Under the pieces are notes generated by a model. It made no database searches. It was not told the DNA's origin and was given only the letters and a program-made list of their open reading frames with translations. Positions 15,417 to 23,598 of a stretch of DNA of 42,690 bases are shown here, in pieces. Made by a program: the position numbers and the translations under genes. The stretch lies in the NCBI GenBank assembly GCA_913050215.1, contig CAJXBG010000019.1, forward strand, positions 1 through 42,690. Reading direction: 5' to 3'. Numbering within the stretch: the first letter of the stretch is position 1; every line of letters begins with the position of its first letter. Source of the DNA: an uncultured Gammaproteobacteria bacterium. GTDB lineage: Bacteria; Pseudomonadota; Gammaproteobacteria; Pseudomonadales; Azotimanducaceae.

Positions 15417-16286
15417 CTATTCCTCGCCGTGGGCCGATACAAACTGTGCAAGAACGCGCCGGGTGAGCACCTTGGCATAGTGCATTCTGAGTTTTGCTGA
15501 ACCATGGGTATCATCGGAAGGATGCAGATCTTCAGAAAGTGCAGCGTCCAGTTCGGCAGGCGGCACATCATTGATGGCGCAACCCTCGATCACCGAAATA
15601 GTATTCACGGCCAGCATGGGGGTGTCATCTGTACCGAAGAATACCATTTTCAGATTTTGAACAGATTGATGCGTTACCTTTCCGTGTGCAGCAACGCCAC
15701 ACATAGCGTAACCGGTTTTACGTCTTGCTATTTCGTGGAAGGCAGACCGAAACCCGACGCGGTTTTTTGGCACATCGATGCGGGTAAGAATTTCATCGTT
15801 GTCTAGCGCTGTTTCATATCGACCAGTAAAGAAGTTTTGCGCAGCGATCATACGTTTTGAACCAGCTCGCGCTAATTCAAAGTTCGCGCCCAAGGCACAC
15901 AAACATGCGGGAAGTTCTGCGCCGGGATCAGCCATCGAGACACTGCCTCCGATAGTGCCGCGGTTCCGAATCGCAGGGCTGCCAATTTCAGGTATTGCCA
16001 TTTTGAGTAAGGGCGCATGCTCGGCAACCAGTGCCGAGGTTTCAATTTCCCGATAACGGCTTATTGCACCTAAACTAATCATGTCTTGGCTTTCTTCTAT
16101 TGAAGACAGCGCGCTCAGCCCGTTGATGTCGATTACAGTCTCGGTAGACCTTAACCGTTGATTAAAGTCAGGAACGAGGCTTTGACCACCGGCTAGAATT
16201 GCAGATTCGGCACCATGACGGCGACGTAGTTCTAATGCTTCTTCCAGTGATGCAGGTTTGACGTAATCAAAGGGTGCTGGTTTCAA
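15417..16286 (-). CDS. Molybdenum hydroxylase, FAD-binding medium subunit
   Basis: A 289-residue subunit with the two FAD-binding motifs of the CoxM/CutM family, AGGQSLVP at 32-39 and TIGGSVSMAD at 111-120, followed by the CO-dehydrogenase flavoprotein C-terminal domain. The start is a TTG at 16286-16284 with AGGAGG only 4 nt upstream; the strong ribosome-binding site makes this start convincing. It would hand electrons to NAD or a quinone. Gene order medium-small-large is the usual order for CO-dehydrogenase-like operons. Confidence 0.95.
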   Translation of the reverse strand: MKPAPFDYVKPASLEEALELRRRHGAESAILAGGQSLVPDFNQRLRSTETVIDINGLSALSSIEESQDMISLGAISRYREIETSALVAEHAPLLKMAIPEIGSPAIRNRGTIGGSVSMADPGAELPACLCALGANFELARAGSKRMIAAQNFFTGRYETALDNDEILTRIDVPKNRVGFRSAFHEIARRKTGYAMCGVAAHGKVTHQSVQNLKMVFFGTDDTPMLAVNTISVIEGCAINDVPPAELDAALSEDLHPSDDTHGSAKLRMHYAKVLTRRVLAQFVSAHGEE

Positions 16287-16349
16287 TACTCCTCCTGGCG
16301 GTGGCTGGTTGATGCCCCTGTCATAAAAATGAGCCGTCTATACCTCGTT

Positions 16350-16706
16350 TCAGTCGTCAGCTGGCCAAACCTCATTTAGTACTCGGAAGGCGGTCATCGC
16401 CACTGGCCAACCTGCATAGTGAGCAACATGGGTAATGGCCGCTTCGAGCTTTTCTCGGGGTATGCCGACATTTCGAGCACCAACAAAATGCAATTTCTGC
16501 TCTGATTCCCTGTTCAATGCAATCAAGGTTACGCAGGTAGCGAACGAACGATCAGCAAGCGCAAGATCATCGCCCTGCCAAAGGTCGCCGAATAAGTGTT
16601 CAATCGTGTAAGTACTAAATTTTTCCGGCAGCGGTATGCCTCCGGCACCTGTGCCCTCGAGCAACTTGCCTACCATTGCCATGCCCTTTTCTCGTTTGTC
16701 GCTCAT
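16350..16706 (-). CDS. Carboxymuconolactone decarboxylase (CMD) family protein
   Basis: A 118-residue CMD-domain protein. 'REKGMAMVGKLLEG' at the start and 'AITHVAHYAGWPVAMTAFRV' near the end match gamma-carboxymuconolactone decarboxylase, where the histidine of HYAGWP lies at the active site. It lacks the CxxC of AhpD-type members, so it is not a peroxidase and differs from the selenoprotein at 7425. AGGTGG precedes the ATG. It is the first gene after the promoter and palindromes at 16760-16823 and lies 63 bp ahead of the FAD subunit gene, so it probably belongs to the molybdenum hydroxylase operon. Confidence 0.9.
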   Translation of the reverse strand: MSDKREKGMAMVGKLLEGTGAGGIPLPEKFSTYTIEHLFGDLWQGDDLALADRSFATCVTLIALNRESEQKLHFVGARNVGIPREKLEAAITHVAHYAGWPVAMTAFRVLNEVWPADD

Positions 16707-16759
16707 TTTCTGCCACCTAATCTGTCAGCCATTGATGTGTGTCATGATTTCGCTGAATC

Positions 16760-16776
16760 AATCTCCACGTGAGATT
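16760..16776. promoter_or_regulatory. Candidate TetR operator (17-bp palindrome)
   Basis: AATCTCCACGTGAGATT has perfect 6-bp arms around a 5-nt centre, the size and symmetry of TetR-family operators. It lies in the leader just downstream of the predicted promoter of the molybdenum hydroxylase operon, next to a second palindrome, and the TetR gene is immediately upstream. Confidence 0.5.
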
Positions 16777-16781
16777 TGTCG

Positions 16782-16794
16782 AGACGCAACGTCT
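16782..16794. promoter_or_regulatory. Second palindrome at the expected transcription start
   Basis: AGACGCAACGTCT has 5-bp arms and a 3-nt centre. It lies just downstream of the -10 box at 16797-16802, where a bound repressor would block transcription. It may bind the neighbouring TetR protein alone or together with the 16760 palindrome. Confidence 0.4.
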
Positions 16795-16796
16795 AG

Positions 16797-16823
16797 ATTA
16801 TAGCGAATCTTTGTTTTTATCAA
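16797..16823 (-). promoter_or_regulatory. Predicted promoter of the CMD/molybdenum hydroxylase operon
   Basis: On the minus strand there is a perfect TATAAT -10 box (16802-16797). TTGATA (16823-16818) lies upstream with a short 15-nt spacer. The perfect -10 box makes a promoter likely, while the short spacer suggests a weak or regulated one. Confidence 0.5.
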
Positions 16824-16861
16824 TTCACTGGTAAATCTCTAGCGATATAGCCCCGTGGGTC

Positions 16862-17455
16862 TTACTCAATCCCGCTGAAGGCTTGATCGACGAGTTTGCG
16901 AACAAATGAGGCATCGACTTGCTCGAATCGAATCATGACCTTGTACCAGACTGCGCCGTAAAGCTGATGAATTAATACGTTCACGTTTTTAACGGCGGGT
17001 GCCTCATCCTTTGACCTGGCCGCCTTAAACGCATCAAGAATCAGTTCGATTCTTGGAAGATAAATGGTCGACTCCATTTGTTGATGTAGTTCGGGGTTTC
17101 GATGAGCCTCGGAGATAAGGCAAATCACTGCCTGGCGACAATCAGTTCGGCCGATGTGTTGCCCGAGTTTCAGAAGCGTTGCCCTCAGGTAGCTCTTGAT
17201 TGGAACAGACGCATCATATTCGAGTACTTCTGGTAGTAAGCGGTCTCTCAGCACCTCTAGGACTAGTTCAGCTTTTGAGCCCCACCAGCGATAAATAGTC
17301 TGCTTGCCGACACCTGCTTTGGTTGCGACGTTCTCAATGGTGAAGTTTACATAGCCATCAGTTGCAAGTAATTCGGCAGTTGCTTCAATAATGGCGTTGT
17401 GAGAGTCAGCATTTCGGCGTGACCCACTTGATTTTGAAGCCAAGAAGACCCCCAA
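16862..17455 (-). CDS. TetR-family transcriptional regulator
   Basis: A 197-residue regulator with the N-terminal TetR HTH: 'IIEATAELLATDGYVNFTIENVA' leads into 'TKAGVGKQTIYRWWGSK' (about 45-61), and the rest is a helical ligand-binding and dimerisation domain. The first possible start is TTG at 17455; a second in-frame TTG four codons later has a GGGGG stretch 5 nt upstream and may be the true one. There is no ATG near the start, which is unusual and suggests low expression. It is encoded 155 bp upstream of the CMD/molybdenum hydroxylase operon on the same strand, with palindromes between, so it probably represses that operon until a substrate binds. Confidence 0.93.
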   Translation of the reverse strand: MGVFLASKSSGSRRNADSHNAIIEATAELLATDGYVNFTIENVATKAGVGKQTIYRWWGSKAELVLEVLRDRLLPEVLEYDASVPIKSYLRATLLKLGQHIGRTDCRQAVICLISEAHRNPELHQQMESTIYLPRIELILDAFKAARSKDEAPAVKNVNVLIHQLYGAVWYKVMIRFEQVDASFVRKLVDQAFSGIE

Positions 17456-17567
17456 TAGTTAAATTTTCATCAATAGTAACTCGTTTAAAACTTCAGCGTC
17501 TCCGCAAGCACGCGCAAATAATTGACAGTTTTCAACTAACTTGTGCGAAGTTCGTATTTGAATTCCG

Positions 17568-18497
17568 CTATTTTTTCTCCATCACTTGTTTGATCGGACC
17601 CGGAAAAAATCTGTTGGTTGTTTCTTGATAGGCACGATATTCCGGACGTTTTTGTAGCGAATAGTATTCTGATGGTTCTGCGCCAGTATCATAGACCAGG
17701 GTGGAGTACATCTTCCACGAAGCCATGAGTAGCCCGGCGCCTAAGGCCAACCAGATGACGAAAGTTTCTGTTTCGTAAAGCGCCATGAACGAAGGAATAG
17801 CCGCAATGATCAACCCATTCCAGACCATCCATTCTGCGAAATAGTTTGGATGACGGCTGTACTTCCACAATCCGACATTACAGACCCTGTTCCTCTTGCC
17901 GGCTTTTTTCATGTTGCGTAAGAAGGTGAGCTTTTGAGTATCCGCGATTGATTCCATCGAAAAGGCACCGATCCAAACCAGCATGCCGACGATTTCTAGA
18001 AAGTGTATGTGTTGATTCGCGTTCGTACCAATAACAAAGGCAGGCATCGCTAAAAAGGACGCGTTAGCGAGTCCTTGCCAGAGGGCATCAACTTGCATCG
18101 CCAGTTGTGTATTGGTTTTGCCAGACGCGATCCATCGTTGTTTCTGATATTCATAGCGTGGAAATTCCTGTTTTAGCCTTCCCATCGACCACAACTTTAG
18201 CGCGCCGAAACCCATGCGGCCTCCGACCGAAAGATAAACGACGCTCACAAGCGCCGTCCGCAGCGGGTCTCCGCTGCTTAACAACCAAGTTAATGCGCCA
18301 ATGAGCATTAAGCCAAGTGGCCAGCCAATATCGACATAAGACATCCGATGCGTCTTCCAAATCGGAATGCAGACCACCAGACCAAATAGCACCAACTGCA
18401 GCAAACCGTTATATAAACCCATCACTGCAAAGGAATCGGTTATCAGTAACAAGATCCAGCCTGCGATGAATGGAAGGAGGGGTGTGAAATATTTCAT
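17568..18497 (-). CDS. DUF1295 membrane protein (steroid 5-alpha-reductase/ICMT-like)
   Basis: A 309-residue integral membrane protein with about eight hydrophobic segments. 'VGLWKYSRHPNYFAEW' (208-223) is the hallmark of DUF1295 and of the wider isoprenylcysteine methyltransferase/steroid 5-alpha-reductase fold, where it lines the cofactor site. Characterised relatives reduce steroid-like double bonds or methylate lipidated substrates; which of these applies is not visible. The start has no strong ribosome-binding site. It is on the same strand as, but separated from, the membrane protein at 18739 and may be monocistronic. Confidence 0.9.
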   Translation of the reverse strand: MKYFTPLLPFIAGWILLLITDSFAVMGLYNGLLQLVLFGLVVCIPIWKTHRMSYVDIGWPLGLMLIGALTWLLSSGDPLRTALVSVVYLSVGGRMGFGALKLWSMGRLKQEFPRYEYQKQRWIASGKTNTQLAMQVDALWQGLANASFLAMPAFVIGTNANQHIHFLEIVGMLVWIGAFSMESIADTQKLTFLRNMKKAGKRNRVCNVGLWKYSRHPNYFAEWMVWNGLIIAAIPSFMALYETETFVIWLALGAGLLMASWKMYSTLVYDTGAEPSEYYSLQKRPEYRAYQETTNRFFPGPIKQVMEKK

Positions 18498-18738
18498 AAC
18501 ATTATCTACTTGTCCGGCTGTCGCTCGTTAAGCCACGCGTGCTGTCCGATCTTTGTTTCAGGCTGATCGGCTACTTTACCGCACAACATCGTTTGTAGCG
18601 ATGACGCATGTCTGTAAATGACTTGCCTAGATAAGTGTAATGATGCGTGAATTTGTTTGCGCCATCTGGCTTACGCGTTGAACCAGCTTTAACAAGCGCT
18701 CATCTCTCGTTAGGTGGCGTGCATAGTGGGCTGAGTCG

Positions 18739-19485
18739 TTAGGAGAAAAGCAGTGCCGCGAAATCAGCCCATGCGGGTTGCTGGGCTAGCGTAAGCTTGG
18801 CCGCCATCGCGGTAAAAAACAGCACCAGCCCAAACAAACTGGTCCAATGAGGTCGTTTAAGTCTGAGTCGATCGTAACTGATCAGGATGGCAAAAAGCCC
18901 TAGTTCAATGATCGGAATGAAAAAGAATTGCGCGCCGATGGCCTCAACCAGTCTCGCGACAGCGGGATCGAGAATGAGTATGCCAGCCAGCAGCATCAAT
19001 CGCTTATGCGCGATGCTATTGGTGCGGTGACGTAATCCAAGCGCAAAGGCGATTGCGAAATTAATCAGATCCGTTAGTGGGAACATCATCGATGCAATAT
19101 GACTGTTTGAGCCAATGCTAAATGATGGAATGCGATAGGCTGATCTCATCATAAGATACCCCGCCAGTAACATGGCCACTGCCAGTATCAGGCTGAGACG
19201 GCCGAGGGCTTGATGTAAAACGGGCCGCTGATTGCGAATTAAAGAGGCTTGCAGAGTAAAAAGCACAAACCACGTCAGGAATATCAAGCCGTGTATGTGG
19301 TAGAGCAAGGGTAATGAAGCGGGTCCTTCGGGTAGTGACAGGGCAGATGCACCAAAACCTGAGATCACGATAGCCGTCAGCAGCAGACCCATAACGATGA
19401 AGAAAGGTTCGCCTTTGCTGAGTTTAGCGCTAATTTTTTCTGCATCCATATTTTTTCTATGCGTGTTCAATGTGTCTACATCCAC
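18739..19485 (-). CDS. Predicted multi-pass membrane protein of unknown function
   Basis: A protein of 248 residues from the GTG at 19485, or 236 from the ATG at 19449; neither has a clear ribosome-binding site. It has about seven hydrophobic segments. Histidines recur at helix ends: YHIHG, LHQALGRL and AHKRLMLL, a spacing seen in a family of small bacterial membrane proteins and faintly reminiscent of heme-binding membrane proteins. I cannot assign a function. It lies between a PhyH gene (19564) and the DUF1295 gene on the same strand, which may hint at lipid or terpenoid chemistry at the membrane. Confidence 0.82.
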   Translation of the reverse strand: MDVDTLNTHRKNMDAEKISAKLSKGEPFFIVMGLLLTAIVISGFGASALSLPEGPASLPLLYHIHGLIFLTWFVLFTLQASLIRNQRPVLHQALGRLSLILAVAMLLAGYLMMRSAYRIPSFSIGSNSHIASMMFPLTDLINFAIAFALGLRHRTNSIAHKRLMLLAGILILDPAVARLVEAIGAQFFFIPIIELGLFAILISYDRLRLKRPHWTSLFGLVLFFTAMAAKLTLAQQPAWADFAALLFS

Positions 19486-19563
19486 TGAAATATTCGGATG
19501 CCAATAAAGCGATAAAAAAATTTCACTCCGACGCGAATGGCTTCTCTTCGTTGATTAATGGCC

Positions 19564-20340
19564 CTATCGGATAGATCCCATGACGTGTCGCGATGCGAAG
19601 TGGTTTCGGCCGCGCAACGCCAGTTTTAGGTTCGTATGGCGATTGCCAGATTCTACGCGATCATCACCAGGGTGCAGTTGTACGAGGACTGTTTTTCGCG
19701 GCACCTTTGACGTATTTATTGTTGATCCATGCACCGCCAAATAACTGAAAAAGAGTACGTCACCCGCCTTGGCTGGAACAGGTGTCGCGCCTTGCAGGGG
19801 ATATTCAGGTCTTGCTTTACTTCCTTGTCCCTCACCTTTCATACCGTCAAGGCGACCAGCTTTGTGTGAGCCAGGATAGATACGCAGGCAGCCAGACGCT
19901 TCATCCGTATCTGTCAGGTGAATGACTGCGGCGATCATTTTGTCCTGCTGGCTAGGGAAATGCTCCCAGTCCTGATGCATGGGAAAAGGCGCCCCGATTT
20001 CGGGCGGCTTCAGGAAGAGTTTGGAATGATGAAGAATGATGTCAGGGCCGAGAATTTTCTCAGTGATATCCAAAAAGCGCTCACTCATGAATGCCTGTGT
20101 CCAAACACCCGAATAATTTTGAATATTATGTGTATGCAGCACCACAGACTCACCACCGTCAAGTGCATCCATTTGTTCGCCAGACCAGCGGGCGTTGTTT
20201 GCCTGCTCATTGTTGCTTAGGGCCGAGGCGATCTGGTTAAAGCTGTCAGTCATGCTCTCTAGCTGCTTGGACTCGAAGACAGCGGGGGCGAGATAATAGC
20301 TTTGGTGGTCGAAGATTTTCTTTACATTCTGCGGATTCAT
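19564..20340 (-). CDS. Phytanoyl-CoA dioxygenase (PhyH) family Fe(II)/2-oxoglutarate enzyme
   Basis: A 258-residue dioxygenase with a complete facial triad: H122-Q-D124 (MHQDWEHFP) and H204 (AVHGSTIN), and R215 placed to bind 2-oxoglutarate. 'ASGCLRIYPGSHKAG' is the usual PhyH segment between them. 'HHSKLFLKPPEIG' before the first histidine resembles the PhyH group acting on CoA esters or ectoine-like substrates. It is divergent from the class III CoA-transferase gene at 20483 (142 bp apart), so the two may be co-regulated: the transferase could make the CoA ester that this enzyme hydroxylates. Confidence 0.94.
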   Translation of the reverse strand: MNPQNVKKIFDHQSYYLAPAVFESKQLESMTDSFNQIASALSNNEQANNARWSGEQMDALDGGESVVLHTHNIQNYSGVWTQAFMSERFLDITEKILGPDIILHHSKLFLKPPEIGAPFPMHQDWEHFPSQQDKMIAAVIHLTDTDEASGCLRIYPGSHKAGRLDGMKGEGQGSKARPEYPLQGATPVPAKAGDVLFFSYLAVHGSTINTSKVPRKTVLVQLHPGDDRVESGNRHTNLKLALRGRNHFASRHVMGSIR

Positions 20341-20482
20341 TTATCGATTCTATTACGATTTGTCGAAGAGCGGGAATCTAATCCTCCACAAGGTCGCGCC
20401 CGGCAAGTCTGGATAATGTTAAGTCACTCGACATCCTTCACAAAAAACACTACGGTTTCTCTTAAATAATAGGGACAAAAGT

Positions 20483-21709
20483 ATGAATAAGAATGAGTTC
20501 TACCGTAATGCGCGCAACGACATCCCTGGCCCGCTCTCGGGCGTGCGGGTATTGGAAGCAACAACAACCTGGGCGGGCCCCATGTGTGCCGCTGTACTTG
20601 CCGACCTGGGCGCCGATGTCATCAAGGTGGAGATCCCGTCAGGAGATGTCGGGCGGGCAATTCAGCCAAATTTGCCCGGTACTGATGTAGGTTTTATGCA
20701 CGCAACCGTAAACCGCAACAAACGTGGATTGTCGTTAGATACCCGGACCGACGCGGGTCGAGATATTTTTCTGAAACTCGCTGAATCTTCAGACATTCTT
20801 GTTGAGAATTTTAAGGTAGGCACGATGGCGAAATATGGCTTGGGCTATGATCAGTTAAGCGAAATGAAACCGGACATTGTTTATGTCTCGATCACTGGCT
20901 GGGGACAGTTCGGTCCTAATCATGAAGCAGCCGGATATGATCCGCTCGCACAAGCCTCATCGGGGTTTATGTCAGTAAATGGCTCGCCAGATGGTCCGCC
21001 TACCAAAGCAGGTACGTTTCTCGCCGATGATCTAGGCGGGCTTCATGCCGCGATTGGGGCAATGGCGGCGTTGCGCCATCGGGATCAGACAGGAGAGGGT
21101 CAGCATGTTGATATCGCGCTACAAGATGCCATGTTGTTTCAGAGTAACGGATTACCAACCCTCGGAGCTTTGGGTGTTCAACCCGACAGAATGGGCAATG
21201 AGTTTGGATTTGCTGTGCCCTCAAATGTCTACGAGTGTCAGGATGGGTCCGTTTACGCAGGTATATTGTTAGATGCACACTGGGCGGCGCTAGCGCCTAT
21301 CATCGGTGAGCCTGATTTGGCCCATCACGAGAGCTTTGCGACCCGAGATGAACGCGTGGCAAATCGGGAGTTGTGTAACATTATGCTTGGTAACTGGCTA
21401 GCATCTCGCACCAGAGAAGAAGCGGTAACGATGCTGCGTACTGCCGGTCTGCCGATCGCGCCGGTAAATACCTTCCCGGATACGGCGAAAGACCCACACG
21501 TTCAGGAGCGTGACATGCTGCAGCCGACGACATTGAAAAATGGTGTTAGCGTGCCTATCACGGGTCCTGCCGCCAAGTTTTCTCGCACACCGACCCGGGT
21601 CCGTACTTTCGCCCCGGAAATTGGCGAACATAATGCGGAGATTCTGGAGTCACTCGGTATCACGGCTGATGCACAGCGCGCATTATCAGCGTCTGGTGTC
21701 ATAGGGTAA
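20483..21709 (+). CDS. Class III (CaiB/BaiF) CoA-transferase
   Basis: A 408-residue member of the formyl-CoA/carnitine CoA-transferase family. 'GVRVLEATTTWAGPMCAAVLADLGADVIKVE' in pieces matches the N-terminal Rossmann-like fold, and the catalytic aspartate is D182 in FLADDLGGLH, aligned by hand with D169 of formyl-CoA transferase. 'RNKRGLSLD' and 'GYDQLSEMKPDIVYVSITGWGQ' are family hallmarks. AGGGAC precedes the ATG. It moves CoA from one acyl-CoA to a free acid, activating the acid for beta-oxidation-like steps such as those of the crotonase at 28930. The specific acid is unknown. Confidence 0.95.
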   Translation: MNKNEFYRNARNDIPGPLSGVRVLEATTTWAGPMCAAVLADLGADVIKVEIPSGDVGRAIQPNLPGTDVGFMHATVNRNKRGLSLDTRTDAGRDIFLKLAESSDILVENFKVGTMAKYGLGYDQLSEMKPDIVYVSITGWGQFGPNHEAAGYDPLAQASSGFMSVNGSPDGPPTKAGTFLADDLGGLHAAIGAMAALRHRDQTGEGQHVDIALQDAMLFQSNGLPTLGALGVQPDRMGNEFGFAVPSNVYECQDGSVYAGILLDAHWAALAPIIGEPDLAHHESFATRDERVANRELCNIMLGNWLASRTREEAVTMLRTAGLPIAPVNTFPDTAKDPHVQERDMLQPTTLKNGVSVPITGPAAKFSRTPTRVRTFAPEIGEHNAEILESLGITADAQRALSASGVIG

Positions 21710-21789
21710 GTTGTTAATTATTGCGGATCGAGTTGCTCAACGACTATTGTAATATCGCGATGTGTTTCGACTATCGATGGCGACGGTGT

Positions 21790-22944
21790 CTAACAACTGA
21801 GCTTGCCCTCAAGTGCGTCGTCCATCGCTGTCTGGGCGAGCTGAAGTCCAGCTTCGTACCGTCCAAAGGTGAAGTTTGTATTTGCCCCTGTCGATAAACC
21901 CCTCTGAATACTTTCGCCAATTTCGAAGTCTTCACCGAATACTTTCTGGACGACATTGTAATTTGCTTCCCAGTATTTCTTTGCTTTTTCACTCACCGCG
22001 GGTTCCGGGATAAGCATCATGCATTTAAATACGCAGGTGTTTTGGCCCGTCGGAATAATTGTGTGGACGTAAACGTGATCCACCATCACCTGAACAAAAT
22101 TGCAGGGGAACATATAGTTTTGTGTCATAAAGTTTGGACGATAGTCCTCAGGTGTCGCGCCTTTTTCTGCCAGGTCACTGATTTTTGAGATGGGTACCGC
22201 GTGTCGAAAGTGAGGGTATTTGTTCAGAAAAATTGACTGATTATCAAGATATGAAGAACAGGCCGTGTGCTGATGAGCAGAACAGAAATGGTAGTTCTCT
22301 TGAAAACCTTCCAGTGCGATGCGCCAGTGCATGTTTCGATGTAATGACCATTCCCGGTAAATTGTATGTGACTCAATGTTGAGTGAGCCGAGCTGTTCAG
22401 CCATAGGCGCCAGCCAGGCTTCGATATCGATCGTCTCTTCAGCAGGGGAAGGGCGAACCCAGATCAGACCGAATCGTTCAAATACTGGAAGTTCAACTAA
22501 GCCATGAGATGCCTTTTCAAGTCTGCCGAAACCCTCTGACTGACGCAGACCTCTGAGGTTGCCATCAAGCCCGTAGGTCCAACCATGATAGGGGCAGGAG
22601 AAAGTGTTTGCTTTGCCGCAGGCTTCGGTCTCGACGATGGCGCCACGGTGTCTGCAGACGTTTACGAAGGCATTCACTTTACCTGTTTTGTCGCGCGTAA
22701 CGAGAATAGGTATGCCGGTATCGTTATGCGTGAAGAACTGACCTGCATCTTTCAATTGCCCAGCATGACCGACGATGATTGGGAACTTGCGAAATAGGGT
22801 CTCAATTTCCTGATTCAATCGGTCAGGGTCAGTATAGTGAGTCACAGGATTAAGCATCGTTTCCGGCTCGAGATGTGTGTCACCGGATTCACAAAACCCA
22901 AGAACGGTGTTGATGATATTTAGCTCTTCGTCACTGTTATTCAT
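21790..22944 (-). CDS. Rieske-type aromatic-ring-hydroxylating oxygenase, alpha subunit
   Basis: A 384-residue Rieske non-heme iron oxygenase. The [2Fe-2S] cluster is held by C97-R-H99 and C117-P-Y-H120 (CRHRG, CPYHGW). The mononuclear iron site shows H219 and H224 in EGFQENYHFCSAH, with a carboxylate near 'GEDFEIGES' as the third ligand. It most resembles single-component or ferredoxin-dependent enzymes that hydroxylate or demethylate aromatic or quaternary-amine substrates. No beta subunit, ferredoxin or reductase is encoded beside it, so electrons must come from elsewhere. GAGGGAG precedes the ATG. It is convergent with the CoA-transferase gene. Confidence 0.95.
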   Translation of the reverse strand: MNNSDEELNIINTVLGFCESGDTHLEPETMLNPVTHYTDPDRLNQEIETLFRKFPIIVGHAGQLKDAGQFFTHNDTGIPILVTRDKTGKVNAFVNVCRHRGAIVETEACGKANTFSCPYHGWTYGLDGNLRGLRQSEGFGRLEKASHGLVELPVFERFGLIWVRPSPAEETIDIEAWLAPMAEQLGSLNIESHTIYREWSLHRNMHWRIALEGFQENYHFCSAHQHTACSSYLDNQSIFLNKYPHFRHAVPISKISDLAEKGATPEDYRPNFMTQNYMFPCNFVQVMVDHVYVHTIIPTGQNTCVFKCMMLIPEPAVSEKAKKYWEANYNVVQKVFGEDFEIGESIQRGLSTGANTNFTFGRYEAGLQLAQTAMDDALEGKLSC

Positions 22945-23034
22945 AGCTGCTCCCTCACGCAGGACTAATATAAAAGACTACCATATTCTCCGCGCCAATT
23001 ATCCCAGTTGATATGTTACCTTGACTGGTAAGTG

Positions 23035-23049
23035 TCGTCGCAGCGACGA
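23035..23049. promoter_or_regulatory. Inverted repeat upstream of the PPOX-like gene
   Basis: TCGTCG and CGACGA flank a 3-nt centre, a perfect 6-bp inverted repeat, shortly after a TTGACT hexamer (23021-23026) and before the ribosome-binding site at about 23068-23073. It could be an operator or a leader hairpin; no regulator is linked to it. Confidence 0.3.
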
Positions 23050-23079
23050 TGCTAAAAAAAACAAGATAGGGGACTCAGA

Positions 23080-23571
23080 ATGCCAATCTCAAAAAAACTG
23101 GCGCTGTCGAATGAGCAACTCGAAGAGCTGATGCAATCGTCATGGAATATGCGAATCGCGACGGTAGGGCCGGGTAGTCGCATCAACCTGACACCGATGT
23201 GGTTTGGTTGGGCGGAAGGCAAGATTTTTGTTTTTGGCCGAGGCCAAAAGGTGGTGAATGTTCGGCGCAATGCTGAGTGCACGATTGTGGTTGATCGCAA
23301 TGAGAAGTTTCCGGAATTGCAGGCGGCCATGTTTCAAGGAACAGCGAAGGTATTGGAGTCTTCAGTTGAAGAAAATGCCGAAAGCGGCATGGCGAAGGTC
23401 CGCAAGCAAATGGGTGCAAAGTATGCCGGTGGTCATGGCGAACCCGCACCAGAAAATCCAGTAGAAAACACCGCCACGGCATCTGGTGAGAGCAATCGGT
23501 GGATTGTCATGCAGCCCGACAAGCTGGTCACATGGGATAACTTTAAGTTAAAGGATTTGCGTAAACGATAA
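23080..23571 (+). CDS. Pyridoxamine-5'-phosphate-oxidase-like (PPOX) flavin-binding protein
   Basis: A 163-residue split-barrel protein. 'RIATVGPGSRINLTPMWFGW' (about 25-44) followed by 'KIFVFGRGQKVVNVRRNAECTIVVD' is the F420/FMN-binding split-barrel pattern of the PPOX superfamily. Relatives bind FMN, F420 or heme and reduce or bind small substrates; true PNPOX activity is unlikely. AGGGGA precedes the ATG. It is followed after 27 bp by a PhyH dioxygenase gene on the same strand, probably as an operon. Confidence 0.88.
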   Translation: MPISKKLALSNEQLEELMQSSWNMRIATVGPGSRINLTPMWFGWAEGKIFVFGRGQKVVNVRRNAECTIVVDRNEKFPELQAAMFQGTAKVLESSVEENAESGMAKVRKQMGAKYAGGHGEPAPENPVENTATASGESNRWIVMQPDKLVTWDNFKLKDLRKR

Positions 23572-23598
23572 CCGCTTTGCCTGAAAACTCATGAAGAG

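Noticed and set aside
12542-16286. A true aerobic CO dehydrogenase (coxMSL)
   Set aside because: The order of subunits fits, but the large subunit lacks the AYRCSFR loop with the copper-binding cysteine.
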